A stretch of 64,000 bases of DNA from Sutcliffiella rhizosphaerae. Its GTDB lineage: Bacteria > Bacillota > Bacilli > Bacillales > Bacillaceae_I. Shown here one piece after another: positions 9,215 through 18,120 of the stretch. Location of the stretch: contig NZ_CAKJTJ010000002.1 of assembly GCF_917563925.1 (NCBI RefSeq), positions 124,001 to 188,000 of the forward strand, in the 5' to 3' direction. Under the pieces are notes generated by a model. It did no database searches, was not told the origin of the DNA, and saw nothing but the letters and a program-made list of their open reading frames with translations. The number at the start of each line of letters is the position of its first letter. Positions within the stretch are counted from its first letter, which is position 1. The translations under genes were made by a program, and so were the position numbers.

Positions 9215-10552
9215 TTACACCTGCCTTTTTAGTCTAACAATAAAAAATCCATCCGTACCAAAGTGGTGTGGTAGCAATTGAAGCATTCCATCATTTATAT
9301 AAGGACCCACGCTTTTTGGCAGTAAATCTTTCATGTTGATATCTATTTCAAAATCTTTGTTTTCCTTTAGGAATGACTGAACAACTTCTCCATTTTCTTC
9401 TTTATCAATTGTACATGTACTATATACTAAAGTTCCACCTTTTTTTACTAGAGGTGCCACTTCATTTAGTATAGCCAACTGGATAGAAGCTAATTGAATA
9501 ATATCTTTAAGAGTTTTTGTATATTTTAAATCCGGCTTTCTTCGTATTACACCTAACCCCGAACAAGGGGCATCAACTAGGACTTTGTCAAATTGCTCTT
9601 CTTTAAAAATGGAAGTTGCCCTTCTGCTGTCAAGGGATTGTGCTTGGAGATTAGAAATTCCGAGTCTTGTCGCCTGCTCCTTTATTAGTCTCACCTTATG
9701 TTCGTGCAAGTCTGTCGAAGTGACCATCCCAGTCCCATCCAGCTCTTCAGCAATGTGAGTTGACTTTCCCCCTGGTGCCGCACAACAGTCATAGATGTTA
9801 TCACCTTTTTCTACTCCAAGTGCCTTTGCCACTAACATGGAACTCTCATCTTGTATGGTGATGTAGCCATTTTTATATGCATTTGAAAAAGCCATATTTC
9901 CTTTTTCAGATACGATGCTTTCTTGCGCTAACGTTCCTTTTTGTACAGAGAATCCTTCTGAATTTAACATTTCCAAGACTTCGTTCACACTTGATTTGCA
10001 TGTATTGACACGTGCCGTTTGACTAGGTGGGACAAGGTTAATTTCACACATCTTCTCTGTACTTTCCACACCATATTGTTCCATCCACTTTTCTACAAGC
10101 CATTTCGGATGACTTGTTACAACGGATATTCGTTCTGCATCATCTTCAATAAGCGTTAAATCGGGAACACCATTTCTCTGAATGGAGCGCAGTACACCGT
10201 TTACTACGGATGCCACACCTTTATGGCCCCTTTTCTTCGCAATTTCTACTGCTTCATAAATAGCAGCACGGGCTGGTACCTTATCAAGATATATCATTTG
10301 GTACATGGTCATTTTGAGAAGGTTCTTCACCCAATCCTGAAGCTTTTTCTGCTTTTGAATATACGGGGCTAAAACATACTCCAATGTAATGGAGCGCTGA
10401 ATGGTCCCATAGACAATTTCTGTGAAAAGACCAGCATCTTTTTTATTTAATTTACCTGATTCCAAGTAATTATTTAATAGTAGGTTACTGTAGGCTTGGT
10501 TTTTTTCAATCGTGATTAACCCTTCTAAAGCAACCTCTCTGACATTTTTCAT
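9215..10552 (-). CDS. rsmB: 16S rRNA m5C967 methyltransferase RsmB
   Basis: RsmB (445 residues) methylates cytosine 967 of 16S rRNA. An N-terminal NusB-like RNA-binding domain (about 1-130) precedes the Rossmann methyltransferase domain. The SAM-binding motif DCCAAPGGKS is at 255-264, DAPC at 327-330, and the catalytic cysteine is C380 in the STCTI motif. A strong AGGAGAA site supports the ATG. The gene sits one base after fmt, within the conserved def-fmt-rsmB order. Confidence 0.95.
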   Translation of the reverse strand: MKNVREVALEGLITIEKNQAYSNLLLNNYLESGKLNKKDAGLFTEIVYGTIQRSITLEYVLAPYIQKQKKLQDWVKNLLKMTMYQMIYLDKVPARAAIYEAVEIAKKRGHKGVASVVNGVLRSIQRNGVPDLTLIEDDAERISVVTSHPKWLVEKWMEQYGVESTEKMCEINLVPPSQTARVNTCKSSVNEVLEMLNSEGFSVQKGTLAQESIVSEKGNMAFSNAYKNGYITIQDESSMLVAKALGVEKGDNIYDCCAAPGGKSTHIAEELDGTGMVTSTDLHEHKVRLIKEQATRLGISNLQAQSLDSRRATSIFKEEQFDKVLVDAPCSGLGVIRRKPDLKYTKTLKDIIQLASIQLAILNEVAPLVKKGGTLVYSTCTIDKEENGEVVQSFLKENKDFEIDINMKDLLPKSVGPYINDGMLQLLPHHFGTDGFFIVRLKRQV

Positions 10553-10553
10553 T

Positions 10554-11498
10554 TTATTCTCCTAGCTTTGTGCCCACTGTTAATGAAGCTCCTGCTCCGT
10601 TTAAAAACTGTGTTCCAGTCATTCTTTTCTTACCAGCAAGCTGCAAATCTGTTATTTTAATTCCGGTTTGATTTCCTGTTTTAATAACAAAACCATCTGA
10701 CTCTATATCAATAATTGTTCCAGATGAAAAACTTGATTCTGTTGTTACCTTTTCCCCCCACCAAATTTTCATCACCTGTCCATCCATAGAGGTATAAGCC
10801 ACCGGCCAAGGATGCATTCCTCGAATATGGTTATAAATTTCTTCACCATCATTCGACCAATTTATCTTTTCCTGTTCCCTTTTAATGTTCCAAGCAAAAG
10901 TTGCTTCTTCATGATTTTGTGGTTGTGGGGACAATTTATTATCAAATACTAATGGGAGGGTTTCAGCTAATAGATTAGAGCCAGCCTTACTCAATTTATC
11001 ATGTAGGGAACCCACATGATCTTTTTCATCAATTGTAACTTCCACTTGTGTCAACATATCACCTGCATCCAGCTTCTCTACCATATACATAATGGTCACT
11101 CCAGTTTTCTCTTGACCCTGAATAATGGAATAATGAATTGGCGCTCCCCCTCTTAGTTTAGGAAGAAGTGATGCGTGAACATTGATACAACCAAACTCAG
11201 GTGCGTCTAGTAATGGTTTCGGCAAAATTTGTCCAAATGCTGCTGTTACAATTAGATCTGGTTTCAAAGAGGTGATTTTCTCATATTCTAAAGGTTCTTT
11301 TATCTTTTCAGGTTGGAATACCGGAATGTTATGTTTTTCAGCTTCAACTTTAACAGGCGGTGGTGTCATCACCTTTTTACGACCTTTTGGCCGGTCAGGT
11401 TGTGTGACAACTGCAATTACTTCATATCCATCCTGAATGATTTGTTTTAATACCGGTACGGCAAAATCTGGTGTCCCCATAAATACTATTTTCTTCAT
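10554..11498 (-). CDS. fmt: Methionyl-tRNA formyltransferase
   Basis: Fmt (314 residues) formylates Met-tRNA(fMet) with 10-formyltetrahydrofolate for translation initiation. Catalytic residues N106, H108 and D144 are in place, with the formyl-folate loop [11 protein letters not shown] and the KVMTPPPVK loop at 42-50. A C-terminal OB-like domain starts near 210. The ATG at 11498 is chosen because AGGGTGAT precedes it by six bases; a GTG three codons upstream overlaps the def stop and lacks a site. Def acts on the product of this enzyme, so the pairing is functional. Confidence 0.96.
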   Translation of the reverse strand: MKKIVFMGTPDFAVPVLKQIIQDGYEVIAVVTQPDRPKGRKKVMTPPPVKVEAEKHNIPVFQPEKIKEPLEYEKITSLKPDLIVTAAFGQILPKPLLDAPEFGCINVHASLLPKLRGGAPIHYSIIQGQEKTGVTIMYMVEKLDAGDMLTQVEVTIDEKDHVGSLHDKLSKAGSNLLAETLPLVFDNKLSPQPQNHEEATFAWNIKREQEKINWSNDGEEIYNHIRGMHPWPVAYTSMDGQVMKIWWGEKVTTESSFSSGTIIDIESDGFVIKTGNQTGIKITDLQLAGKKRMTGTQFLNGAGASLTVGTKLGE

Positions 11499-11503
11499 TT
11501 TTA

Positions 11504-11983
11504 TCACCCTTCTACTTCCAACTCGTTTTCTTCATAGTATCTTATTACTTTTGAAGTAAATAATACTCCGTTTAAATGGTCCATTTCGTGTTGAATGGCT
11601 CTGGCAAGAAACCCTTTCGCCTCCAACTCGTACCATTTACCTTTTCTATTTTGCGCTCGGATTTTTACATAATTAGGTCTTGATACCTCTCCATACAATC
11701 CAGGAAAACTTAGGCAGCCTTCCGGACCAGTCTGTTCACCAGCTAATTCGATTATTTCAGGATTAATCATTTCGATTTTTCCATATTTTTCGTCTGCTTC
11801 CACTATGGCTATTCGTTTGGCAATTCCAATTTGTGGTGCAGCCAATCCAACTCCATCTGCTTCAAGCATCGTATCGTACATATTGGTTATTAATCTGACA
11901 AGTCTTTTGTCAAATACAGTTACACTATCACATTTTTGTTCTAAAACCTCTGCTGGATATTTCACGATGTTAAGAATAGACAA
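11504..11983 (-). CDS. def: Peptide deformylase (type 1)
   Basis: This 159-residue metalloenzyme removes the formyl group from nascent proteins. All three motifs are present: GVGLAAPQ (44-51), EGCLS with metal ligand C90, and QHEMDH with H132, E133 and H136. The size and the EGCLS motif match the type 1 (DefA) enzymes encoded next to fmt. The start codon is TTG at 11981-11983, preceded by GGAGGAA; the resulting protein starts [10 protein letters not shown], like relatives. Confidence 0.95.
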   Translation of the reverse strand: MSILNIVKYPAEVLEQKCDSVTVFDKRLVRLITNMYDTMLEADGVGLAAPQIGIAKRIAIVEADEKYGKIEMINPEIIELAGEQTGPEGCLSFPGLYGEVSRPNYVKIRAQNRKGKWYELEAKGFLARAIQHEMDHLNGVLFTSKVIRYYEENELEVEG

Positions 11984-12002
11984 TCTTCATTCCTCCAACT
12001 AA

Positions 12003-14411
12003 TTACATAAGCATATATGGATTTAAATCCACATGTACAGCCAGTTTTTCTTGCTCCATATTTGTTTGATATTTATCTAAAACACTTTTAAGTGCCGAAT
12101 GCAGGTTTGGTTCTTTTTTGTATTTGATTATACATTGATATCGATACCTGTCTTTTATCCGTGATATCGGAGACGCCACAGGACCTAATATAACAGCATT
12201 GTCTGATAAATGCTGCTTCAAAAACCTGGTAATATTTTCTGTAACAGCAACCGTTTTTGTCAGCTCTTGGTGTGTGACCGTTACGAGTGCCAGAAAATAA
12301 AACGGTGGATATTGATGGAGTTTTCGGACTTGCATTTCTTTTTGGTAAAACTGGAGATAGTCATGATGACTAGCCAATTCCACGCTGTAATGCTCCGGAC
12401 TGTAGGATTGAATGACAACTTCACCAGCTAAATTATGTCTACCAGCCCGGCCACTAACTTGGGTTAATAGCTGAAAAGTTTTTTCAGATGACCGGAAATC
12501 AGGAATATTAAGCATAGTATCTGCTGTAAGGACACCAACAAGTGTAACATATGGGAAATCAAGCCCTTTTGCAATCATTTGTGTTCCAAGGAGAATGTCT
12601 GCCTTTCTATCGCCAAATTGTTGTAAGAGTTTTTCATGTGCACCCTTTTTTCTTGTTGTGTCCACATCCATGCGAATAACCCTAGCGTTAGGCAACAGTT
12701 TTGTTATCTCTTCCTCTACCTTTTGTGTTCCTGTTCCAAAAAAACGAAAATGTTCGCTGTCACAGGACGGACAATTTGAACTTACGGGTTCTTCATATCC
12801 ACAATAATGACATTTCATTTGATTGGAGCTTCTATGATAGGTTAAGGAAATATCACAATGTGGGCATTCTACTACATATCCACAGTCTCGACACATAACG
12901 AATGAAGAATAACCCCTTTTATTCAAAAAAAGCACCGTTTGCTCTCCACGTTCTAATCTAATTTGCATTTTTTCTAGAAGGGCTCTCGAAAACATGGATC
13001 GATTACCTTCACGTAATTCTTCTCTCATGTCTACTATGTCTACTTCTGGCATCCCTTGTTCACTCATACGCTTGTCCATTTTCAAAAGCTTATACACATT
13101 CTTTGATGCACGGGCAAAGGTTTCCAAAGTAGGCGTAGCACTACCTAATACTACAGGGCACTCGTGATAGCGACCTCTTTCCATAGCAATATCCCTTGCA
13201 TGGTACCTTGGGGTATCTTCTTGTTTATAGCTAGTTTCATGCTCTTCATCAATGATAATGATACCTATATTTTCAAACGGAGCAAAAATAGCTGAACGGG
13301 CACCTACGACTACCTTCACTTCTTTTCGATGAATTTTGCGCCATTCATCATATTTCTCTCCCATTCCAAGCCCACTGTGTAATACAGCAACTTTGGAACC
13401 AAATCTGGATTTAAAACGATTAACCATCTGTGGAGTCAGCGCAATTTCAGGTACTAAAACGATCGCTTCTTTTCCTTTTTGAAGGACTCTGTCAACTGTT
13501 TGCATATATACTTCTGTCTTGCCACTGCCAGTAACTCCAAACATGACATACCCATCATGTCTATTACCGTCGATGGAATCCAAAATCGGACCGATCGCCT
13601 CGTTCTGTTGGTATGTTAATGGTAATGGAGAGGAAGGAGTGAAAGTCCGCTCCAAATATGGGTCCCTGTAAATCTCCACGTCTTCTTCTGATAATACTTC
13701 CAACTTTATTAACGCCTTTAATGCTGCAACTCCAATTTGCAATTCTTCCAAGAGCAATTTCTTTACTATTTCTGATTGTTTAGTTTCCAAAAAGAAGTCC
13801 AATAGCTTATGCTGTGCAATGGCTCTTTCAGATAGTTCATTTTTTGTTTGTACTAGTATTTCTTCTGTCGCATTTAGCCTAATAATTTTATGCGTCTTTT
13901 TCGAGAGACGGTCTTTCACTTCATAATAGACTTCTAAAATATTTTCCTCAATTAACCATTTGATTACGTTAAAATGATTTGTTCCGCTTAACTCTTCAAA
14001 TTTAATCCTATCTGTATCGTGAAAAAAAAGCTGTAATTCGGCAGGTAATTTAGTTACATCTCTTGCAATTATCCATTTCACATATTTAGCTTTTAATGCT
14101 GCTGGTAGCATTGCTTGATAAGCTGAAATAGTATAGCACAGTGTGTGATCCCTTAACCAATGCGCCAAGCCCATCAATTCTTTTGTCAACACTGGCTGAA
14201 TATCAATTAATGAGGTAATGGGCCTCGTTTTTTCGACAGTTGTAGATTCCTTGACTGCCACTACAAAGCCTTGAATTTGCCTTGGTCCAAATGGTACATT
14301 GACTCTTATTCCAGGCTGAACAATCCCTATCCATTTTTCAGGAATTTCGTAGTCGAATGGTCGATCTGTTTGTTTTACTGGGACATCCACTATTACACTT
14401 GCAAATCTCAT
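12003..14411 (-). CDS. priA: Primosomal replication restart helicase PriA
   Basis: PriA (802 residues) recognises stalled forks and D-loops and starts reloading of the replicative helicase. An N-terminal fork-binding domain (about 1-105) and winged helix precede the helicase core, with Walker A VTGSGKTE (293-300) and DEEH at 388-391. Eight cysteines at 507, 510, 516, 519, 534, 537, 547 and 550 form the two zinc sites. The C-terminal domain closes the protein. Its ATG overlaps the coaBC stop in ATGA, so the two are translationally coupled. Confidence 0.97.
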   Translation of the reverse strand: MRFASVIVDVPVKQTDRPFDYEIPEKWIGIVQPGIRVNVPFGPRQIQGFVVAVKESTTVEKTRPITSLIDIQPVLTKELMGLAHWLRDHTLCYTISAYQAMLPAALKAKYVKWIIARDVTKLPAELQLFFHDTDRIKFEELSGTNHFNVIKWLIEENILEVYYEVKDRLSKKTHKIIRLNATEEILVQTKNELSERAIAQHKLLDFFLETKQSEIVKKLLLEELQIGVAALKALIKLEVLSEEDVEIYRDPYLERTFTPSSPLPLTYQQNEAIGPILDSIDGNRHDGYVMFGVTGSGKTEVYMQTVDRVLQKGKEAIVLVPEIALTPQMVNRFKSRFGSKVAVLHSGLGMGEKYDEWRKIHRKEVKVVVGARSAIFAPFENIGIIIIDEEHETSYKQEDTPRYHARDIAMERGRYHECPVVLGSATPTLETFARASKNVYKLLKMDKRMSEQGMPEVDIVDMREELREGNRSMFSRALLEKMQIRLERGEQTVLFLNKRGYSSFVMCRDCGYVVECPHCDISLTYHRSSNQMKCHYCGYEEPVSSNCPSCDSEHFRFFGTGTQKVEEEITKLLPNARVIRMDVDTTRKKGAHEKLLQQFGDRKADILLGTQMIAKGLDFPYVTLVGVLTADTMLNIPDFRSSEKTFQLLTQVSGRAGRHNLAGEVVIQSYSPEHYSVELASHHDYLQFYQKEMQVRKLHQYPPFYFLALVTVTHQELTKTVAVTENITRFLKQHLSDNAVILGPVASPISRIKDRYRYQCIIKYKKEPNLHSALKSVLDKYQTNMEQEKLAVHVDLNPYMLM

Positions 14412-15616
14412 TGTTTTTCCTCGAGTGTTTTAATTATTTCATTGATAATGGATCTCGCTACATCTTTTTTTGACATCATCGGTAAAGAAAGATGTGTTCC
14501 ATTTTTTCTATATAGGGTTACAATATTGGTATCTGTTCCAAAACCTGCTCCCTCCTGTGTCACATTATTCGCAACGACTAGATCGAGGTTTTTCTTATCA
14601 AGCTTATCCTTGGCATATCTCTCCACATCATTTGTCTCAGCAGCAAACCCTACTAAAATTTGGTTTTTCTTTTGTTCTCCTAGAGTTTTCAAAATATCAG
14701 TTGTTCTTTCCATCTCTATCAAACTGTCATCGTTTGACTTTTTCATTTTGAGATCAAAAACATGCTTTGGCCGGTAATCAGCGACTGCTGCAGATTTTAT
14801 AACAATATTGGTATCTTCATAATATTCAAGGACTGTTTCATACATTTCTTGGGCAGATTCCACTCTTATTGTAGAAACATTTGGTGGAGACTGTAAATGG
14901 GTTGGTCCAGATACGAGTACGACTGAAGCACCCATCTCTGCAGCTATTTCCGCGATTGCATAGCCCATTTTTCCAGAAGAATGATTAGTAAAGTATCGTA
15001 CTGGATCCACCTTTTCAATAGTCGGACCTGCAGTAACTAAAACACTTTTTCCAAGTAAAGGTTTTCTCTTCTCCTTCGTAAAAAAGTGAGTGAGCGCCTC
15101 GACAATTGCTTCAGGCTCTTCTAAACGCCCCTTGCCAACATAACCACATGCCAAAAAGCCCTCTCCAGGCTCCAAAAATGTATATCCAAAGGATAAGAGA
15201 CGATCTATGTTTTCCTTTACAGCTGGGTGATCATACATATGTACATTCATCGCAGGTGCAATCCACACTTTAGCTGTTGTTGCAAGTAATGTAGTAGTAA
15301 CCATGTCATCTGCAATCCCGTTAGCTAGCTTTCCAATCACATTGGCAGTGGCAGGCGCAACTAACACGAGATCAGCCCAATCCGCCAAGTCGATATGAGA
15401 AATGACAGCAGGATTTTTTTCTTCAAATGTATCTGTAAACACTTCATTACGGGATAACGCTTGAAATGATAGTGGTGTAACAAATTTCGTAGCAGATTCA
15501 CTCATAATCACTTTCACTTCTGCACCTTGCTGGACAAGCTTGCTCGTTAAGGCTACCGCCTTGTAAACAGCAATACCACCTGTCACACATAACAATATTT
15601 TTTTCCCTTTTAGCAT
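14408..15616 (-). CDS. coaBC: Bifunctional phosphopantothenoylcysteine decarboxylase/synthetase CoaBC
   Basis: CoaBC (402 residues) catalyses two successive steps of coenzyme A synthesis: CoaB couples 4'-phosphopantothenate to cysteine with CTP, and CoaC decarboxylates the product with FMN. The N-terminal flavoprotein half has VTGGIAVYKA, catalytic H74, PAMN at 121-124 and C157 in the ACGYVGKG flap. The CoaB half starts near 188 with N211 in NHSSGKMG. The ATG at 15616 follows GGGGGTAGG. Upstream lies a 249-bp leader with a terminator right before this gene, so its expression may be controlled separately from rpoZ and gmk. priA overlaps downstream. Confidence 0.96.
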   Translation of the reverse strand: MLKGKKILLCVTGGIAVYKAVALTSKLVQQGAEVKVIMSESATKFVTPLSFQALSRNEVFTDTFEEKNPAVISHIDLADWADLVLVAPATANVIGKLANGIADDMVTTTLLATTAKVWIAPAMNVHMYDHPAVKENIDRLLSFGYTFLEPGEGFLACGYVGKGRLEEPEAIVEALTHFFTKEKRKPLLGKSVLVTAGPTIEKVDPVRYFTNHSSGKMGYAIAEIAAEMGASVVLVSGPTHLQSPPNVSTIRVESAQEMYETVLEYYEDTNIVIKSAAVADYRPKHVFDLKMKKSNDDSLIEMERTTDILKTLGEQKKNQILVGFAAETNDVERYAKDKLDKKNLDLVVANNVTQEGAGFGTDTNIVTLYRKNGTHLSLPMMSKKDVARSIINEIIKTLEEKQ

Positions 15617-15652
15617 AAAACCTACCCCCATTGCTAAACTATCAAAATGTCC

Positions 15653-15684
15653 TTAAAAAAATAACAACCTATCTCTAGGTTGTT
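15653..15684 (-). terminator. Terminator or attenuator upstream of coaBC
   Basis: The minus strand has a perfect 9-bp stem AACAACCTA/TAGGTTGTT with a four-base loop, followed by A and seven T. It ends only about 37 bp before the coaBC ATG, so it must be bypassed for coaBC expression from upstream promoters. Confidence 0.8.
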
Positions 15685-15722
15685 CAGTGTTTAGACAAAG
15701 TTCAAAGTAATATGGTCAAACA

Positions 15723-15834
15723 GATTAAAAACCCTCGCCAATCAAGATAACAGCCCTCGGGAGGACAAAGGTTACCAAATTGGTAAAAATCGTCCCCAAA
15801 AGGGCGGGTAGAAATAGTGGAGGCATTTTTAATC
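15723..15834. repeat. 112-bp element with 9-bp terminal inverted repeats
   Basis: The ends GATTAAAAA and TTTTTAATC are perfect inverted repeats. Inside are CCTC/GAGG next to the ends, the hairpin TTACCA-ATT-TGGTAA and the pairing GGGGAC/GTCCTC around it. It could be the core of a regulatory RNA or a miniature inserted element; the sequence alone does not decide. Confidence 0.5.
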
Positions 15835-15865
15835 AACCTGGGCAACCCATCTTCAGGTTGTAAAA

Positions 15866-16099
15866 TTACTTATGATTAAGAATTCCTTCGCTTCTTTCAG
15901 CAGTTTTGATTGTTTTTGCAGAAAGCAGCCCAGCCTCAATTTCTTCAAGCGCTTTCCCTACAAACTTATGGGAAACAGTTTTTTCAATCATTTGGTCATT
16001 TGTTTGTTGCAATTCTCTTGCACGTCTTGCAGACACAGTTACTAATGTATATTTAGAATCCAGTTTAGTCATTAAAGAATCAATAGATGGGTACAACAT
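15866..16099 (-). CDS. rpoZ: DNA-directed RNA polymerase subunit omega
   Basis: RpoZ (77 residues) is the small omega subunit that helps assemble and stabilise RNA polymerase. The protein begins [20 protein letters not shown] and contains the conserved SARRARELQ segment, as in Bacillus. A longer open frame exists but would start inside gmk; the ATG at 16097-16099 follows a GGAGG that lies within the end of gmk, one base after its stop. Co-transcription and coupling with gmk are therefore likely. Confidence 0.96.
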   Translation of the reverse strand: MLYPSIDSLMTKLDSKYTLVTVSARRARELQQTNDQMIEKTVSHKFVGKALEEIEAGLLSAKTIKTAERSEGILNHK

Positions 16100-16100
16100 A

Positions 16101-16715
<615 letters not shown>

Positions 16716-16729
16716 TTATTTATAAATAC

Positions 16730-16993
16730 CTACCCTTCATCAGACATATCATCTTTATTTATAAGTCGCTGTGCAACAGTTTCAGGTTGTACTGCTGATA
16801 AAATTACATGATCGCTATCCATAACTAGAACAGCTCTAGTTCGTCTACCATATGTTGCATCAATGAGCATTCCTTGGTCCCTCGCATCTTGAATAATGCG
16901 CTTAATCGGTGCAGATTCAGGACTTACAATAGAAATGATTCTGTTTGCTGAAACGATATTACCAAATCCAATATTTATCAATTTAATATTCAT
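16730..16993 (-). CDS. remA: Extracellular matrix regulator RemA
   Basis: RemA (87 residues) is a small DNA-binding protein that in B. subtilis activates biofilm matrix and osmoprotection genes and forms ring-like oligomers. The sequence shows the conserved [12 protein letters not shown] start, the [15 protein letters not shown] segment and YGRRTRAV. The ATG at 16993 is preferred over a GTG three codons earlier because AGAGGTGG is well placed. It lies between yloC and gmk as in B. subtilis. Confidence 0.95.
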   Translation of the reverse strand: MNIKLINIGFGNIVSANRIISIVSPESAPIKRIIQDARDQGMLIDATYGRRTRAVLVMDSDHVILSAVQPETVAQRLINKDDMSDEG

Positions 16994-17053
16994 GGTTCCC
17001 ACCTCTTGTTACAAACTCTATTCTATCCCTGTTTATTGGTTGATAATCAACAA

Positions 17054-17923
17054 TCATTCAATGTTTTGTACTTGCTCTTTTATTTTTTCTAGACAAGCCT
17101 TCATATCGACTACCAAATTTGCAATCTTGGCGTCATTTCCTTTGGAACCAATTGTATTCACTTCTCTATTCAATTCTTGAACGAGAAAATCTAACTTTCT
17201 TCCTACTGGAGTAGTTGATTGTAAGGAATGCCGGAATTGGCTCAAGTGACTATGTATTCTTTTTATCTCTTCATTAATATCTGCCTTGTCTGCGAAAATA
17301 GCAGCTTCGGCTAAAATACGTTGTTCATCAATTTGTGAAACTATAAAATCTTTTAATCTAACTTCCATTCTTTTTCGGTAGGATTCCACTACTAATGGAA
17401 CAGATTCTTTAACTCGATCAGTCAATTCTTCAATATGGGAAAGGTGTTCAAGCACATCCTCTTTTAGTTGCTCTCCTTCATGGGAACGCATGGAAACTAA
17501 TTGTTCAGATGCTAACATAACTTGTTCTAGCAATGGTTTTTCAACTTCAAATCCTTTTTCCGACTCTGAAATGATGAATACATCTTCTAATTTAAGTATA
17601 TCACTAATTTCAATCGGACTGGAAATTTGAAATTTTTCTTTGGCATTTTGTAATTCCTTTATGTATAAAGACAGAAGTTGCCAGTCTACACTCAAATGTT
17701 TATCATTTGTTCCACCTTCCACCGAGATGAATACTTCAATGCGTCCTCGGTTTACGATAGAACTAACTGTTTTTTTTACTTTTTCTTCTAAGTATTGATA
17801 CCGCTTAGGCATTCTAATATTAAACTCACAAAACCTGTGATTGACTGACTTTATTTCCACATTAATGTTATATGTATCAATGGTCACTTCCGATTGACCA
17901 AAGCCTGTCATACTTTTCACCAT
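17054..17923 (-). CDS. yloC: YicC-family endoribonuclease YloC
   Basis: YloC (about 289 residues) belongs to the YicC family, RNA endonucleases that take part in mRNA decay and are needed for stationary-phase fitness in E. coli. The N-terminal MTGFG motif and the VNHRFCEFNIRMP segment (about 30-45) and the C-terminal DUF1732 segment with GSKGNDAKIANLVVDMK are present. The start is ambiguous: an ATG at 17923, a GTG three codons before it and an ATG in MTGFG are all in frame; the first agrees best in length with B. subtilis YloC. Confidence 0.9.
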   Translation of the reverse strand: MVKSMTGFGQSEVTIDTYNINVEIKSVNHRFCEFNIRMPKRYQYLEEKVKKTVSSIVNRGRIEVFISVEGGTNDKHLSVDWQLLSLYIKELQNAKEKFQISSPIEISDILKLEDVFIISESEKGFEVEKPLLEQVMLASEQLVSMRSHEGEQLKEDVLEHLSHIEELTDRVKESVPLVVESYRKRMEVRLKDFIVSQIDEQRILAEAAIFADKADINEEIKRIHSHLSQFRHSLQSTTPVGRKLDFLVQELNREVNTIGSKGNDAKIANLVVDMKACLEKIKEQVQNIE

Positions 17924-18082
17924 TTTTTTCACGTCCGATTCTTTGTAAAGAGTAGCGTTAATATGGTAGAAGAATTTCCAACTGCATATTACAGGTTCTG
18001 ATAAATGCCTTTGAGATGCTAAGCAACCACTATATTAGCATTCTTTGCCTTATTTTAAAAGTTATTTTTAGCACATTACAGG

Positions 18083-18111
18083 AAAAGGTAATAGAGGTTT
18101 CCTCTACTACC
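18083..18111 (-). terminator. Terminator of yloB
   Basis: The minus strand has an 11-bp, nearly perfect stem GGTAGTAGAGG/CCTCTATTACC with a three-base loop, followed by TTTTCC, 10 bp after the yloB stop. The T-run is short. Confidence 0.65.
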
Positions 18112-18120
18112 TTAATAGAA

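Larger units (their letters stand above)
15617..15865 (-). ncRNA. Candidate structured attenuator leader of coaBC
   Basis: This rpoZ-coaBC gap is rich in nested dyads. In transcript order there is a hairpin CAACCTG/CAGGTTG (15854-15860 with 15834-15840), an element bounded by the perfect complements GATTAAAAA/TTTTTAATC (15826-15834 with 15723-15731) with an inner CCTC/GAGG pair, two internal hairpins, and a terminator (15653-15684). The CAACCT and AGGTTG arms of the first hairpin can pair with the arms of the terminator, giving mutually exclusive folds. I do not recognise it as a known riboswitch class. It could also be an inserted repeat. Confidence 0.45.
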
